From Oscillospiraceae bacterium (GTDB lineage: Bacteria; Bacillota; Clostridia; Oscillospirales; Oscillospiraceae): 64,000 nt of DNA. Positions 33,717 to 42,537 of this stretch are shown piece after piece. The stretch is from positions 33,816 to 97,815 of the forward strand of contig JAGARK010000011.1 in the NCBI GenBank assembly GCA_017622295.1, read 5' to 3'. The notes under the pieces were generated by a model. That model made no database searches and was not told where the DNA came from. It saw nothing but the letters and a program-made list of their open reading frames with translations. The translations under genes were made by a program, and so were the position numbers. Position 1 is the first letter of the stretch, and the number at the start of each line of letters is the position of its first letter.

Positions 33717-35624
33717 TCAGACCTCCTGCATTTCTCTGGCAGACGCGGCATTTTGATTCAGCTCTTCCGGATCACAGAAGGTGGGCACCACCGCCATCAG
33801 CATCTTTCTGGCACTGGGGGCATTGCCCTCGTCCCAGTCCATTGCCGCCTGGCGCAGGTAACGGATCTTATCCTCCACCTCTTCCCGGGTTAAGGGCGTG
33901 TCCCGTTCGATGAAGATCATGTCATTTTCGGTCTTGTCCAGCTTTTCCGTCCGGATCAGCAGTTCCTCATAGAGCTTCTCGCCGGGCCGCAGACCAACCT
34001 CCACGATGGGAATATCCACCTCCGGCTCCAGACCGGACAGCCGGATCAGGTTCACCGCCAGATCGTAGATCTTCACGGGCTTGCCCATATCCAGCACAAA
34101 CAGTTCACCCCGCCGGGCCATGGCGCCGGCCTGGATCACCAGCTGGCTGGCTTCCTGGATGGTCATAAAGTAGCGGATGATCCGCTTATCCGTGATGGTC
34201 ACCGGGCCGCCGGCTGCGATCTGATTTTTAAACAGCGGAATGACGGAGCCGTTGGAGCCCAGCACATTGCCGAATCGCACGGTGGCGAAGCTGGTGGTGC
34301 TGTCCCGGCGGCTCTGGATGATCATTTCGCAGACCCGCTTGGTGGCACCCATAACGTTGGTGGGATTGACTGCCTTGTCGGAGGAAATCATGATGAATTT
34401 CCGGACGCCGTACTTTTCCGCCAGATTGGCGGTATTATAGGTGCCGAGAATATTATTCTTCACCGCCTCGTAGCCGCTTTCCTCCATCAGCGGCACATGC
34501 TTATGGGCTGCTGCGTGGAAAACCACCTCGGGCTTGTATGTCCGGAAGATCGTCTCCAGATGCCGAACATCCTGAACAGAGGCGATCTGGACATGAAGAT
34601 CCAGATCACTGCCATAAAGACGAAGCAGCTCCTGCTGGATCTCATAGGCATTGTTTTCGTAATTATCCACGATCACCAGACGTCTGGGGCCGCACTGAGC
34701 GATCTGGCGGCACAGCTCGCTGCCGATGGATCCGCCACCGCCGGTGACCATGACCACCTTGCCGGCGTAGTACTCCAGCACACTCTGGTCGTTGATCTTC
34801 AGCGGCTGCCGAAACAGCAGATCTTCAATGCTGAATTCGCGGATCGTGCGTCTGCCCCGGTTTTCCTGCCCCTCGTGCATCAGAGAGTCGAAGATCATAA
34901 CATTGCAGCCCATATCCCGATACAGATGATACAGCCTGGAATTTTTTTCGCTGTCCGTATCCGCGATGGCAATGATGATGTCCGTGATGGCATGTGCGGC
35001 GATGTACTCCCTGGCCTGGTCCTCGCCGATGACCTTCAGGCCGGCAACGGTCTTACCGATTTTGTCCCGGTTCAGGTCAATAAAGCACAGGGGATTGAAG
35101 CGGGAATGGCTGTTGGTCCGCAGATCGTTGGCAAGGTAGGTACCCAGCTGGCCGGCGCCGACAATGGCAGCGCATTTGCGGGTATCATCCGGACGGATGT
35201 CATTTTTCTTCTTATACCACAGGCGATAACCCAACCGGGCCAGAATGCAGATATGGGCCGTCAGTGCCGCCACCACAACGCAGTGCCAGACACCGCGATA
35301 GCCGCCGGCAATCAGCGTCACCACCAGTGACAAAATTCCGCCGACGCCGTCAGACATCACCAGGTTGAAATAGGCCCGGGTGTTGGTATATCTCCAGACA
35401 TTCCGGTACACGCCCAGCAAATGTCTCATTACCAGCATGGATGCCAGCAGGATCGACGAATCCATAAAAAACAGCACCGGATCCTCAACCACCGGGTTGG
35501 AGCTGTAATGTCCAATGGATGCCATGAAATAATACATGGCATTGATGGACGAAAACACCGCGATATCCAGCAGCATCAGGATATACTTTCGGTAGTTGTT
35601 TCGTATTTCCTCAATCAGTTTCAT
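33717..35624 (-). CDS. CapD/PglF-like nucleoside-diphosphate-sugar dehydratase/epimerase
   Basis: A 635-residue membrane-bound short-chain dehydrogenase. Four N-terminal helices (about residues 15-125) are followed by a CoA-binding-like Rossmann domain (CAAIVGAGQLGTYL) and the catalytic domain with MVTGGGGSIGSELCRQI as NAD-binding loop and NILGTYNTANLAEKYGVRKF downstream. The family usually makes 4-keto-6-deoxy UDP-GlcNAc derivatives (2,4-diamino or QuiNAc-type precursors) for the priming sugar. The ATG at 35624 is preferred over a GTG nine codons earlier because GGAAGAGAG precedes it. It is the first gene of the operon. Confidence 0.9.
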   Translation of the reverse strand: MKLIEEIRNNYRKYILMLLDIAVFSSINAMYYFMASIGHYSSNPVVEDPVLFFMDSSILLASMLVMRHLLGVYRNVWRYTNTRAYFNLVMSDGVGGILSLVVTLIAGGYRGVWHCVVVAALTAHICILARLGYRLWYKKKNDIRPDDTRKCAAIVGAGQLGTYLANDLRTNSHSRFNPLCFIDLNRDKIGKTVAGLKVIGEDQAREYIAAHAITDIIIAIADTDSEKNSRLYHLYRDMGCNVMIFDSLMHEGQENRGRRTIREFSIEDLLFRQPLKINDQSVLEYYAGKVVMVTGGGGSIGSELCRQIAQCGPRRLVIVDNYENNAYEIQQELLRLYGSDLDLHVQIASVQDVRHLETIFRTYKPEVVFHAAAHKHVPLMEESGYEAVKNNILGTYNTANLAEKYGVRKFIMISSDKAVNPTNVMGATKRVCEMIIQSRRDSTTSFATVRFGNVLGSNGSVIPLFKNQIAAGGPVTITDKRIIRYFMTIQEASQLVIQAGAMARRGELFVLDMGKPVKIYDLAVNLIRLSGLEPEVDIPIVEVGLRPGEKLYEELLIRTEKLDKTENDMIFIERDTPLTREEVEDKIRYLRQAAMDWDEGNAPSARKMLMAVVPTFCDPEELNQNAASAREMQEV

Positions 35625-35677
35625 CTCTATCTCTCTTCCGATAATCGACACTATCTCATCTTATTATTCACCCTATA

Positions 35678-35705
35678 ATTATAGTTCATATCGTCAAAAA
35701 GTCAA
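35678..35705 (-). promoter_or_regulatory. Promoter of the polysaccharide control operon
   Basis: TTGACT and TATAAT on the minus strand are 16 bp apart, about 50 bp before the epimerase gene. It is divergent from the Na/Pi cotransporter promoter, with about 30 bp between the two. Confidence 0.7.
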
Positions 35706-35735
35706 GTAACTGCGCATTTTCCGTGTTATTTCGAC

Positions 35736-35790
35736 TTTACACAGATTTTACAATTGCCTGATAACAGATTTGACAATTGACTGATATGAT
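35736..35790 (+). promoter_or_regulatory. Pho-box-like direct repeats and extended -10 before the Na/Pi cotransporter
   Basis: Hexamers recur at an 11-bp period: TTTACA (35736), TTTACA (35747), CTGATA (35758), TTTGAC (35769). This matches the spacing of PhoP boxes in Bacillus (TTaACA repeats). Eight bases later stands an extended -10, TGATATGAT (35782-35790), with no good -35, as expected for an activator-dependent promoter. A PhoB/PhoR-like pair is encoded downstream. Confidence 0.55.
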
Positions 35791-35845
35791 ACTTTTATAC
35801 AGCAAAAGAAAGACAAATGTAAATCAAGAAAGGAAGAATCTCTTC

Positions 35846-37591
35846 ATGGACATCTTCGATATACTCACAATGATCGGCGGTCTTTGCCTGTTCCTGTACG
35901 GCATGAACGTCATGGGCGACGCCCTGGAACGCCGGGCCGGTTCCAGCCTTCGTACATTGCTCGGCAAGCTGACCACCAACCGGTTTCTGGGCTTCCTGAC
36001 AGGTCTGGCCGTCACCGCCGTCATCCAGTCCTCCTCCGCCACCACCGTCATGGTCGTCGGCTTTGTCAACTCCGGCCTGCTGACGCTGGGTCAGGCCATC
36101 AATGTCATCATGGGCGCCAACGTCGGTACCACCGTCACCGCATGGATCCTGTCCCTCGGCGGTATTGAAGGCGACAGCCTGTTCCTGCAGCTGCTCAAGC
36201 CCACCTCCTTCTCCCCCATTCTGGCTCTGATCGGCATCATCTATACCATGTTTATGAAGGACAGCAAGAAGAAGGATACCGGCCTGATCATGCTGGGCTT
36301 CGCCGTTCTGATGTTTGGCATGGATACCATGTCCTCCGCCGTCTCCGGTCTGAAAGATGTTCCCGGGTTCCAGCAGCTGTTCATCATGTTCACGAATCCC
36401 ATTCTGGGCGTTCTGGCCGGTGCTGTTCTGACCGGCATCATTCAGTCCTCCTCCGCCTCCGTTGGTATTCTGCAGGCACTGTCCGCCACCGGCCAGGTCT
36501 CCCTCGCCGCCGCAATTCCCATCATCATGGGCCAGAACATCGGCACTTGTGTCACTGCCCTGCTGTCTTCCGTTGGCACCACCAAGAATGCCAAGCGTAC
36601 CGCAATTGTCCATCTGATGTTCAACATCATCGGCACTGTCATCTGCCTGATCCTGTTCACGCTGGTCAGGGGCCTGTTTGAACTGCCCTTCCTGAACAAT
36701 GCAGCAAACCACGTCAGCATCTCCATCTGCCATACCGTCTTTAACATCTTCTGCACTGCTCTGTTGCTGCCCTCCGGCAATCTGCTGGAAAAGCTGGTGT
36801 GCAAGCTGGTTCCCGACTCCAAGGTCATGGAGGAAATTGCCGAACTGGACGAACGTCTGCTGGCAACCCCCTCCATCGCTCTGGAGCGCTGCCGGGACAC
36901 AGCCGCCAAAATGGCAGATGCCGCTGCCGATACCCTGAAGGAGGCCATCACCTCCATCACCGCCTTCACCCCCGAGCTGGGCGAAAAAGTCCGGGAGCTG
37001 GAGAACCTCACCGACCACTACGAAGACATCCTGGGCTCCTATCTGGTCAAGCTCAGCGCCCTGCGTTCCAGCGAGTCCGACAGCTCCGAAGCCACCATGC
37101 TGCTCAAGGCCATCAACGACTTCGAGCGAATCGCGGACCATGGTCAGAATCTGATGGAAGCCGGTCAGGAAATGAAGGAAAAGGAGCTGGCCTTCTCCGC
37201 TCCCGCCAGGGCCGAGCTTGCCGTGCTGGTATCCGCCGTCAACGAGATCGTCTCCCTGTCCTTCGGTGCCTTCCTGACCAAGGATCTGGACGAGGCATAC
37301 AAGGTCGAGCCCCTGGAAGACGTCATCGACGGTCTGAAGGAGCAGATGCGTACCCGCCACATTCTGAGAATGCAGCAGGGCAACTGCTCTATCGAAGCAG
37401 GCTTTGTCTGGTCCGACCTGCTGACCAGCCTGGAGCGCATCAGCGACCACTGCTCCAATCTGGCAGGCAGCGTCATCGACCTGCAGAACCACAACATGAA
37501 CACCCACGAAGCTCTGCGCTCCGCAAGAGAGGCCTATGCAGACTTCGATGTGCAGTACCACGCATACGCAGAAAAGTACCGTCTTGCATAA
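35846..37591 (+). CDS. Na+/phosphate cotransporter with C-terminal PhoU domain
   Basis: A 581-residue membrane protein of the NptA/YjbB (SLC34-like) family. The start at 35846 is chosen for AAAGGAAG upstream. Two inverted PNaS repeats carry the hallmark QSSSA motifs: VIQSSSATTVMVVGF (about residue 60) and IIQSSSASVGILQA (about 195). Residues from about 340 form a PhoU-like helical bundle (ELENLTDHYEDILGSYLVKL; NDFERIADHGQNLMEAG; LERISDHCSNLAGSVIDLQ). It should import phosphate with sodium; the PhoU part may sense or signal phosphate to the two-component system downstream. Confidence 0.92.
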   Translation: MDIFDILTMIGGLCLFLYGMNVMGDALERRAGSSLRTLLGKLTTNRFLGFLTGLAVTAVIQSSSATTVMVVGFVNSGLLTLGQAINVIMGANVGTTVTAWILSLGGIEGDSLFLQLLKPTSFSPILALIGIIYTMFMKDSKKKDTGLIMLGFAVLMFGMDTMSSAVSGLKDVPGFQQLFIMFTNPILGVLAGAVLTGIIQSSSASVGILQALSATGQVSLAAAIPIIMGQNIGTCVTALLSSVGTTKNAKRTAIVHLMFNIIGTVICLILFTLVRGLFELPFLNNAANHVSISICHTVFNIFCTALLLPSGNLLEKLVCKLVPDSKVMEEIAELDERLLATPSIALERCRDTAAKMADAAADTLKEAITSITAFTPELGEKVRELENLTDHYEDILGSYLVKLSALRSSESDSSEATMLLKAINDFERIADHGQNLMEAGQEMKEKELAFSAPARAELAVLVSAVNEIVSLSFGAFLTKDLDEAYKVEPLEDVIDGLKEQMRTRHILRMQQGNCSIEAGFVWSDLLTSLERISDHCSNLAGSVIDLQNHNMNTHEALRSAREAYADFDVQYHAYAEKYRLA

Positions 37592-37597
37592 TTCATC

Positions 37598-37630
37598 GCC
37601 GGGAAGTTTATGCTTCCCGGCTTTCCTTTT
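37598..37630 (+). terminator. Terminator after the Na/Pi cotransporter
   Basis: A 9-bp perfect stem (37598-37606 with 37613-37621) with a 6-nt loop is followed by TTTCCTTTT. It starts six bases after the stop codon. Confidence 0.8.
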
Positions 37631-37680
37631 GTAAAATTACCATAGAAAAACGGATCATTTTGTAGTATGATCGTTATATA

Positions 37681-37787
37681 AATGCAGAATGCTGAATGCA
37701 AAATTGAGGAGTTTTCTTCGAAAACAATTTCAATCGTACGCTACACGCACACCATCATTCTGCATTCTGCATCTTGAATTTTGCATT
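37681..37787. repeat. Intergenic repeat, copy A (fold-back element)
   Basis: Bases 37708-37787 match 41540-41612 almost throughout, including GTTTTCTTCGAAAAC, the following AATCGT-CGC stretch and CACACCATCATTCTGCATT. The left flank (AATGCAGAATGCTGAATGC at 37681) is a near inverted copy of the right end, so the element can fold back on itself. No ORF is present in it. Confidence 0.75.
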
Positions 37788-37827
37788 CGAGCTGCCCATT
37801 GGCAGCTCGCTAACTCCAGGAGGTACC

Positions 37828-38502
37828 ATGATCTACTGTGTTGAAGATGACAGCTCCATCCGGGAGCTGATGCTCTATACCCTCCGGGCCACGGGCTTCG
37901 AGGCCGAGGGCTTCGAAACCGGCGAGGAGCTCTTCGCCGCGCTTACCCATTCCACCCCTCAGCTGATCACTCTGGATGTGATGCTCCCGGGCATGGACGG
38001 TATTGAAATCCTGAAAAAGCTCCGTTCCTCCTCCGCCACCGAGCGGATCCCGGTCATTATGGCCTCCGCCAAGGGCGCCGAATATGACAAGGTTCTGGGG
38101 CTCGATCTGGGCGCCGACGACTATCTGGCCAAGCCCTTTTCCATGATGGAGATGGTCTCCCGGATCCGTGCGGTCCTGCGGCGGACTGCCCCGGCGGAAT
38201 CCGTCCGCCCCCTGCGTCTGGGCGATATCGAAATGGCTCCCGAATCCCATACCGTCCGGGTCAGCGGCCGCCGGGTGGAGCTGACACTGAAGGAATTTGA
38301 ACTGCTGAAGCAGTTTCTGAAGCACCCGGGCCGGGTTTACAGCCGGGATCAGCTGCTGGAAAAGGTCTGGGGCGCCGAATATCTGGGCGAGACCCGCACT
38401 GTGGATGTGCACATCGGAACCCTGCGCACCAAGCTGGGCCCCTGTGGTGAATACATCCGTACCGTCCGGGGCGTGGGATACCGAATGGAGGAGCGTTCAT
38501 GA
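37828..38502 (+). CDS. OmpR/PhoB-family response regulator
   Basis: A 224-residue DNA-binding response regulator. The start at 37828 is set by AGGAGG five bases upstream. The receiver domain has EDDSS (acidic pocket), the phospho-acceptor Asp in LITLDVMLPGMDG (about residue 52), and the Lys in YLAKPFSMMEM (about 102). The C-terminal winged helix (about 130-224) ends RTKLGPCGEYIRTVRGVGYR. It overlaps the kinase gene by 4 bp. The Na/Pi cotransporter upstream and the PAS-containing partner suggest a PhoB-type phosphate regulator. Confidence 0.9.
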   Translation: MIYCVEDDSSIRELMLYTLRATGFEAEGFETGEELFAALTHSTPQLITLDVMLPGMDGIEILKKLRSSSATERIPVIMASAKGAEYDKVLGLDLGADDYLAKPFSMMEMVSRIRAVLRRTAPAESVRPLRLGDIEMAPESHTVRVSGRRVELTLKEFELLKQFLKHPGRVYSRDQLLEKVWGAEYLGETRTVDVHIGTLRTKLGPCGEYIRTVRGVGYRMEERS

Positions 38503-40157
38503 CAAAGCGCATCTTCCACTCCATCTGGTTCGCGGCGCTGGCGGTTTTCTTCGCCAGTCTCGTCATCGTGATGGGCATGATGTATTCCTATTACTCCCAG
38601 ATGCAGCGCAGCCAGCTGCGCAATCAGACCTTACTGGCTGCCCAGGCCGTGGCCCACGAGGGCGTGGAATACTTAAACGGACTTCAGGTGGAGGACTGCC
38701 GCGTCACCTGGATCAGCGCCAACGGCACCGTGCTCTATGACAGTTCCGCCGATTCCGGCGGGATGGAAAATCACCTGGAACGGGAAGAAATACGGCAGGC
38801 CCTGGAAAGCGGCTACGGCGAAAGCACCCGCTATTCCGCCACGCTGATGCAGCAGACCATCTATGCCTCCCAGCTTCTGCCCGATGGCACCGTACTTCGC
38901 CTGTCCATGGCGCAGAATTCCATCTTTACCCTGATCCTGCGAATGGGACAGTCCATCTGCCTGATCATCCTGGTGGCACTGGTCCTGTCACTTTGGCTGG
39001 CGTACCGGCTGGCCCACGCCATCGTGCAGCCCCTGAACAAGCTGAATCTGAACGATCCCCTGTCCAACGCCGAATACGAGGAGCTGATGCCTCTGCTGCG
39101 CCGGATCAACTCCCAGCAGCTGGAGCTGAAGGGCCAGGCAACGGAGCTCAAACGCAAGCAGCGGGAATTTGAAACTGTCACCAAAAACCTCAGCGAAGGC
39201 CTGGTGCTGATGAACGAGAACTACAATGTGCTGACCATGAACCCCGCCGCCGCCCGGATCATGGGTATGGTTCGTCCCCTGGTGGGCATCAGCTTCCTGC
39301 AGGTGAACCACTCCCAGCCCCTGCTGCCCCTGCTGAGCAAAGCGCTGGAGGGAAACCACGCCGAGGATACGGTTACGCTTCCTCTGGGTGACTATCAGAT
39401 CGATGCCAGCCCCGTCAAGTCCGGTGGAAAGATCTCCGGCGTTGTGTTGCTGATGTTTGATATCACAGAGAAAAAACAGCTGGAGCTTCAGCGGCGGGAA
39501 TTCACCGCCAATGTCTCCCACGAGCTGAAGACACCCCTCCATGCCATCTCCGGCTATGCGGAGCTGATGAAAAACGGTATCGTGCAGCCCGGGGATGTAC
39601 CGGGGTTTTCCGAAAAGATCTATGCCGCCTCTCAGCGGATGGTCCGGCTGGTGGAGGACATTCTGAAGCTGTCCCATCTGGACGAAGGGGCCGGCACCGG
39701 TCCCCGGGAGCATGTGGAGCTTTATCGTCTGGCGGAGGAAGTCCTCCGGGAACTGACCCCCGCCGCTGAAAAAGCCCAGGTCACCCTGTACCTCTCCGGC
39801 GACCGGGCTGAACTGGAAGGCTACCCCCAATTACTCAGCGGCATCATCACCAATCTGTGCACCAATGCCATCAAGTACAACCGCCCCGGCGGCGATGTCC
39901 GGGTCAGTCTGGCCGACGCGGAAGGTTCCGTCACCCTGACCGTGGCCGATACCGGCATCGGTATCAGCCCAGAGCATCAGGAGCGGATCTTCGAGCGATT
40001 TTACCGGGTGGACAAGAGCCACTCCAAGGCCGTGGGCGGCACCGGTCTGGGACTGAGCATCGTCAAGCACTCTGCCATGATCCACAATGCCGGAATCGAC
40101 CTTTCCAGCACCCCAGGCCAGGGCACTACAGTTTCCATCCATTTCCCCAAAGCATGA
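38499..40157 (+). CDS. PhoR-like membrane sensor histidine kinase
   Basis: A 552-residue sensor. Transmembrane helices at about 9-30 and 148-172 bracket an extracytoplasmic domain. A HAMP-like segment (YRLAHAIVQPLNKLNL), a PAS domain (about 225-320), the HisKA box with the phosphorylated His in FTANVSHELKTPLHAISGYA (about residue 345) and the ATPase N, G1 and G2 boxes (LCTNAIKYN, VADTGIGIS, GGTGLGLSIVKH) follow in order. This is the layout of PhoR/ResE kinases. It should phosphorylate the response regulator encoded just before it. Confidence 0.9.
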   Translation: MTKRIFHSIWFAALAVFFASLVIVMGMMYSYYSQMQRSQLRNQTLLAAQAVAHEGVEYLNGLQVEDCRVTWISANGTVLYDSSADSGGMENHLEREEIRQALESGYGESTRYSATLMQQTIYASQLLPDGTVLRLSMAQNSIFTLILRMGQSICLIILVALVLSLWLAYRLAHAIVQPLNKLNLNDPLSNAEYEELMPLLRRINSQQLELKGQATELKRKQREFETVTKNLSEGLVLMNENYNVLTMNPAAARIMGMVRPLVGISFLQVNHSQPLLPLLSKALEGNHAEDTVTLPLGDYQIDASPVKSGGKISGVVLLMFDITEKKQLELQRREFTANVSHELKTPLHAISGYAELMKNGIVQPGDVPGFSEKIYAASQRMVRLVEDILKLSHLDEGAGTGPREHVELYRLAEEVLRELTPAAEKAQVTLYLSGDRAELEGYPQLLSGIITNLCTNAIKYNRPGGDVRVSLADAEGSVTLTVADTGIGISPEHQERIFERFYRVDKSHSKAVGGTGLGLSIVKHSAMIHNAGIDLSSTPGQGTTVSIHFPKA

Positions 40158-40160
40158 ATC

Positions 40161-40188
40161 ACCCCGCTTTTCTCCGGAAAGGCGGGGT
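40161..40188 (+). terminator. Terminator after the two-component operon
   Basis: ACCCCGC at 40161-40167 pairs with GCGGGGT at 40182-40188, extended by TTT/AAA inside. The T-run after it is short, so efficiency is uncertain. Confidence 0.6.
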
Positions 40189-40219
40189 AAACTTTACGAT
40201 TTCTTAACTTTTTCACATC

Positions 40220-40248
40220 TTTACAGGCAGAAGGTTTTACGGTAGAAT
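40220..40248 (+). promoter_or_regulatory. Promoter of the second LCP gene
   Basis: TTTACA and TAGAAT are 17 bp apart, ending 23 bp before the start codon. Confidence 0.65.
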
Positions 40249-40271
40249 ATAGCCCAAAGGAGTGAATGCCT

Positions 40272-41492
40272 ATGAATCGACGAGAACGAGAGGAATTCAG
40301 CGAGCTCGAAGAACTCCTCTGGCGCGCAGAGGAAGCGGCTCCCGAGCAAGCAGAAACCTATGACCAATATGACCCCTACAACGAATTTGACGACTTTGAA
40401 GAGTCCGAAGAATTTGAATACGATGAATACGACTGGGTAGAGTTCAGCGAAGAGCCAGATCTCTATGAGGAAGAGGAATACATCGAGGAGTTCGTCCCCC
40501 AGCCGGAGCCCCGGCGGTATCACCGTCCCCGTCAGGAGGAATATCCCGAAATGCCCAAAGAACGTTATCAGCCCCCCCGCCCCAAAAAGAAGAAAGCAAG
40601 AAGACGCCGGGGCTGCGGCTGCGGCTGTCTGACCTGGCTGCTGGGCCTCATCATCGCAGCTGCCGTGGCAATGTTTGTCTTTATCCAGCCGCCCATATCC
40701 GAGGAATCCATCGGCAGCCGGAAGCCGGATACCGCCACCATTCTGGTCTGCGGCACCGACGCCGACGGTATGCGAACCGACACCATGATGCTGCTCTATC
40801 TCAGCGGCTCCGAGGGCCGGGTCGGTCTGCTGAGTCTGCCCCGGGACAGCTATACCATCACCGCCTCCGGCAGCGCAGCCAAGCTGAACTCCGCCTATGG
40901 CCGCAACGGCGGCGGCGAAGAGGGCATGGAGGTGCTGATGGATTACGTCCAGCGGATCATCGGCTACCGGCCTGACGGCTATATTTTGATGGATTTCACC
41001 CTGGTCCCCCAGATCGTGGACATCATGGGCGGCGTGGAAGTGGATGTGCCCATGGACATGGAGGTCGAGGGCACCTACCTCACCCCGGGCTTCCAGCGTC
41101 TTTCCGGCCAGCAGGTTCTGGCCATACTGCGCTTCCGCGCCGGCTACGCCACTGCCGACCTGGGCCGTGTGGAAATGCAGCGAACTGTGCTGAAAGCCTG
41201 CATGCAACAGTGGCTGACCCCCACCCACATCGGCGGTGCAGTGGAAGCCCTGTCCCTGCTGGAAAGCGGCTCTACCTCCACCCTGACCACCGGAAATTAC
41301 CTCTGGATGGCAAAGGCGATGCTCCTGGGTATGCGAAATCTGGAAAGCGACACCCTCCCCGGTGTCGCGGAGTATCGGGACGGTGTCTCCTACTACATCC
41401 TGAACCGCTCCAAAATTGCCGCGCTGATCAACGAATCCTATAATCCTTATCAGGTGACCATTGACGAGTCCGACCTGAACATCGCAAACTGA
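40272..41492 (+). CDS. LytR-CpsA-Psr family protein with long acidic cytoplasmic N-terminus
   Basis: A 406-residue LCP protein; start at 40272 chosen for AAAGGAG nine bases upstream. The first ~85 residues are extremely Glu/Asp/Tyr-rich (EQAETYDQYDPYNEFDDF), followed by a basic cluster PRPKKKKARRRRGCGCGC and one transmembrane helix (about 118-140). The extracellular LCP domain has ATILVCGTDADGMRTDTMML, VGLLSLPRDSYT, GYILMDFTLVPQIVDIMGG and a shortened RFRAGYATADLGRVEMQR. It should transfer a wall polymer. The acidic tail is unusual and could bind cations or partners in the cytoplasm. Confidence 0.88.
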   Translation: MNRREREEFSELEELLWRAEEAAPEQAETYDQYDPYNEFDDFEESEEFEYDEYDWVEFSEEPDLYEEEEYIEEFVPQPEPRRYHRPRQEEYPEMPKERYQPPRPKKKKARRRRGCGCGCLTWLLGLIIAAAVAMFVFIQPPISEESIGSRKPDTATILVCGTDADGMRTDTMMLLYLSGSEGRVGLLSLPRDSYTITASGSAAKLNSAYGRNGGGEEGMEVLMDYVQRIIGYRPDGYILMDFTLVPQIVDIMGGVEVDVPMDMEVEGTYLTPGFQRLSGQQVLAILRFRAGYATADLGRVEMQRTVLKACMQQWLTPTHIGGAVEALSLLESGSTSTLTTGNYLWMAKAMLLGMRNLESDTLPGVAEYRDGVSYYILNRSKIAALINESYNPYQVTIDESDLNIAN

Positions 41493-41495
41493 CAA

Positions 41496-41526
41496 AACGC
41501 CCTCCCGCCAAAAGCGGGAGGGCGTT
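41496..41526 (+). terminator. Terminator after the second LCP gene
   Basis: A 13-bp perfect stem (41496-41508 with 41514-41526) with a 5-nt loop is followed by CCTGTTTTG. It starts three bases after the stop codon. Confidence 0.85.
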
Positions 41527-41539
41527 CCTGTTTTGATGT

Positions 41540-41648
41540 GGAGTTTTCTTCGAAAACAATTTAAATCGTGCGCTTTTCACACACCATCATTCTGCATTTT
41601 GAATTTTGCATTGTGCTGCCTTCGCCAGCACGACAAATTCTAATTTGT
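41540..41648. repeat. Intergenic repeat, copy B
   Basis: Bases 41540-41612 are the second copy of the element at 37708-37787, with one 7-bp gap. It is followed by a GTGCTG..CAGCAC stem and ends in the palindrome GACAAATTCTAATTTGTC (41631-41648), which resembles the ends of the fold-back elements listed at 42538, 48311 and 58169. Confidence 0.7.
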
Positions 41649-41654
41649 CTTCTG

Positions 41655-42437
41655 CTACATGGTGCCTTTTCTTCTGCCGTCCGGAACTCCAAACAGCCAC
41701 AGCGCCGCGCCGGTCAGGATGTATAATCCGCAAAACAGCGCAGGATATCTCACCATATAGTATGCAGGTTTTGCAGTGATCCACTCTACCCACGCCGGCA
41801 CCTGAGGCGGCAGTGGGGACCATCCCATGGAGATGCTCTTCTCACCATCATACTCCACCTCATGCGCCACCCATTCACCCCGAATATGGTGCTCATACTG
41901 CCATTCATTGACCATCACTGCGCAGCTATCCCAAATCAGCAGCACGAACCAGACGACCACCAGAGCCAGCAAAACCGCCCCAGCGCGCCGGACCCATTTG
42001 CCCCCCAAGGGCTTCTTCCGCAGCGCCATCCCCAGCAGATGAGCCAGCGCCCATCCGGCCAGGATAAAAAACAGGGGCCGGATGACCAAATAGATCATAT
42101 AAGTCAGGCCCAATTCAAACTCGATCCGCTGGCGGTCCTGGGCGATGGGGCGCAGCACCAGCCACAAAATCCCCAGCAGTGCCGTCAGCGCACCTCCCAC
42201 GATCAGGCGGATGACCTCCGGCTTCAGCTGTTTCGGCTCCGGGCCATAGATCAGCTGCTGAATGTCTGTGCCCAGTACCTCGGAGATTCTCACCAGCATG
42301 TCAACGTCCGGACGGGATTTACCCGTCTCATAATTACTGACGGTCTGCCGGGTAACGAAAAGCTTTTCTGCCAATTCGTCCTGGGTCATGTTCCGATGCA
42401 GCCGAAGCTGTCTGATGTTCTTACCAATGTCACGCAT
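41655..42437 (-). CDS. XRE-family regulator with C-terminal membrane domain
   Basis: A 260-residue protein. The start at 42437 is chosen for GAGGTG six bases upstream. Residues 1-65 are a helix-turn-helix of Cro/CI type (IRQLRLHRNMTQDELAEKLF, TRQTVSNYETGKSRPDVDML). The rest has four hydrophobic helices (about 80-100, 115-140, 155-180 and 230-250), so the regulator is membrane-tethered. This arrangement is common in Firmicutes but ligands are mostly unknown. No partner gene lies beside it. Confidence 0.85.
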   Translation of the reverse strand: MRDIGKNIRQLRLHRNMTQDELAEKLFVTRQTVSNYETGKSRPDVDMLVRISEVLGTDIQQLIYGPEPKQLKPEVIRLIVGGALTALLGILWLVLRPIAQDRQRIEFELGLTYMIYLVIRPLFFILAGWALAHLLGMALRKKPLGGKWVRRAGAVLLALVVVWFVLLIWDSCAVMVNEWQYEHHIRGEWVAHEVEYDGEKSISMGWSPLPPQVPAWVEWITAKPAYYMVRYPALFCGLYILTGAALWLFGVPDGRRKGTM

Positions 42438-42455
42438 TGCGCTCACCTCGCTAAA

Positions 42456-42484
42456 ATCATAACATAACGGCAACAAAAAGTCAC
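42456..42484 (-). promoter_or_regulatory. Probable promoter of the XRE regulator
   Basis: GTGACT and TATGAT on the minus strand are 17 bp apart, close to the start codon. Confidence 0.45.
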
Positions 42485-42537
42485 GCAAAGCTCCTTTGCG
42501 GCCCCCAAAAGTCAAATCCTGCGGTTAAAATGTGAGG

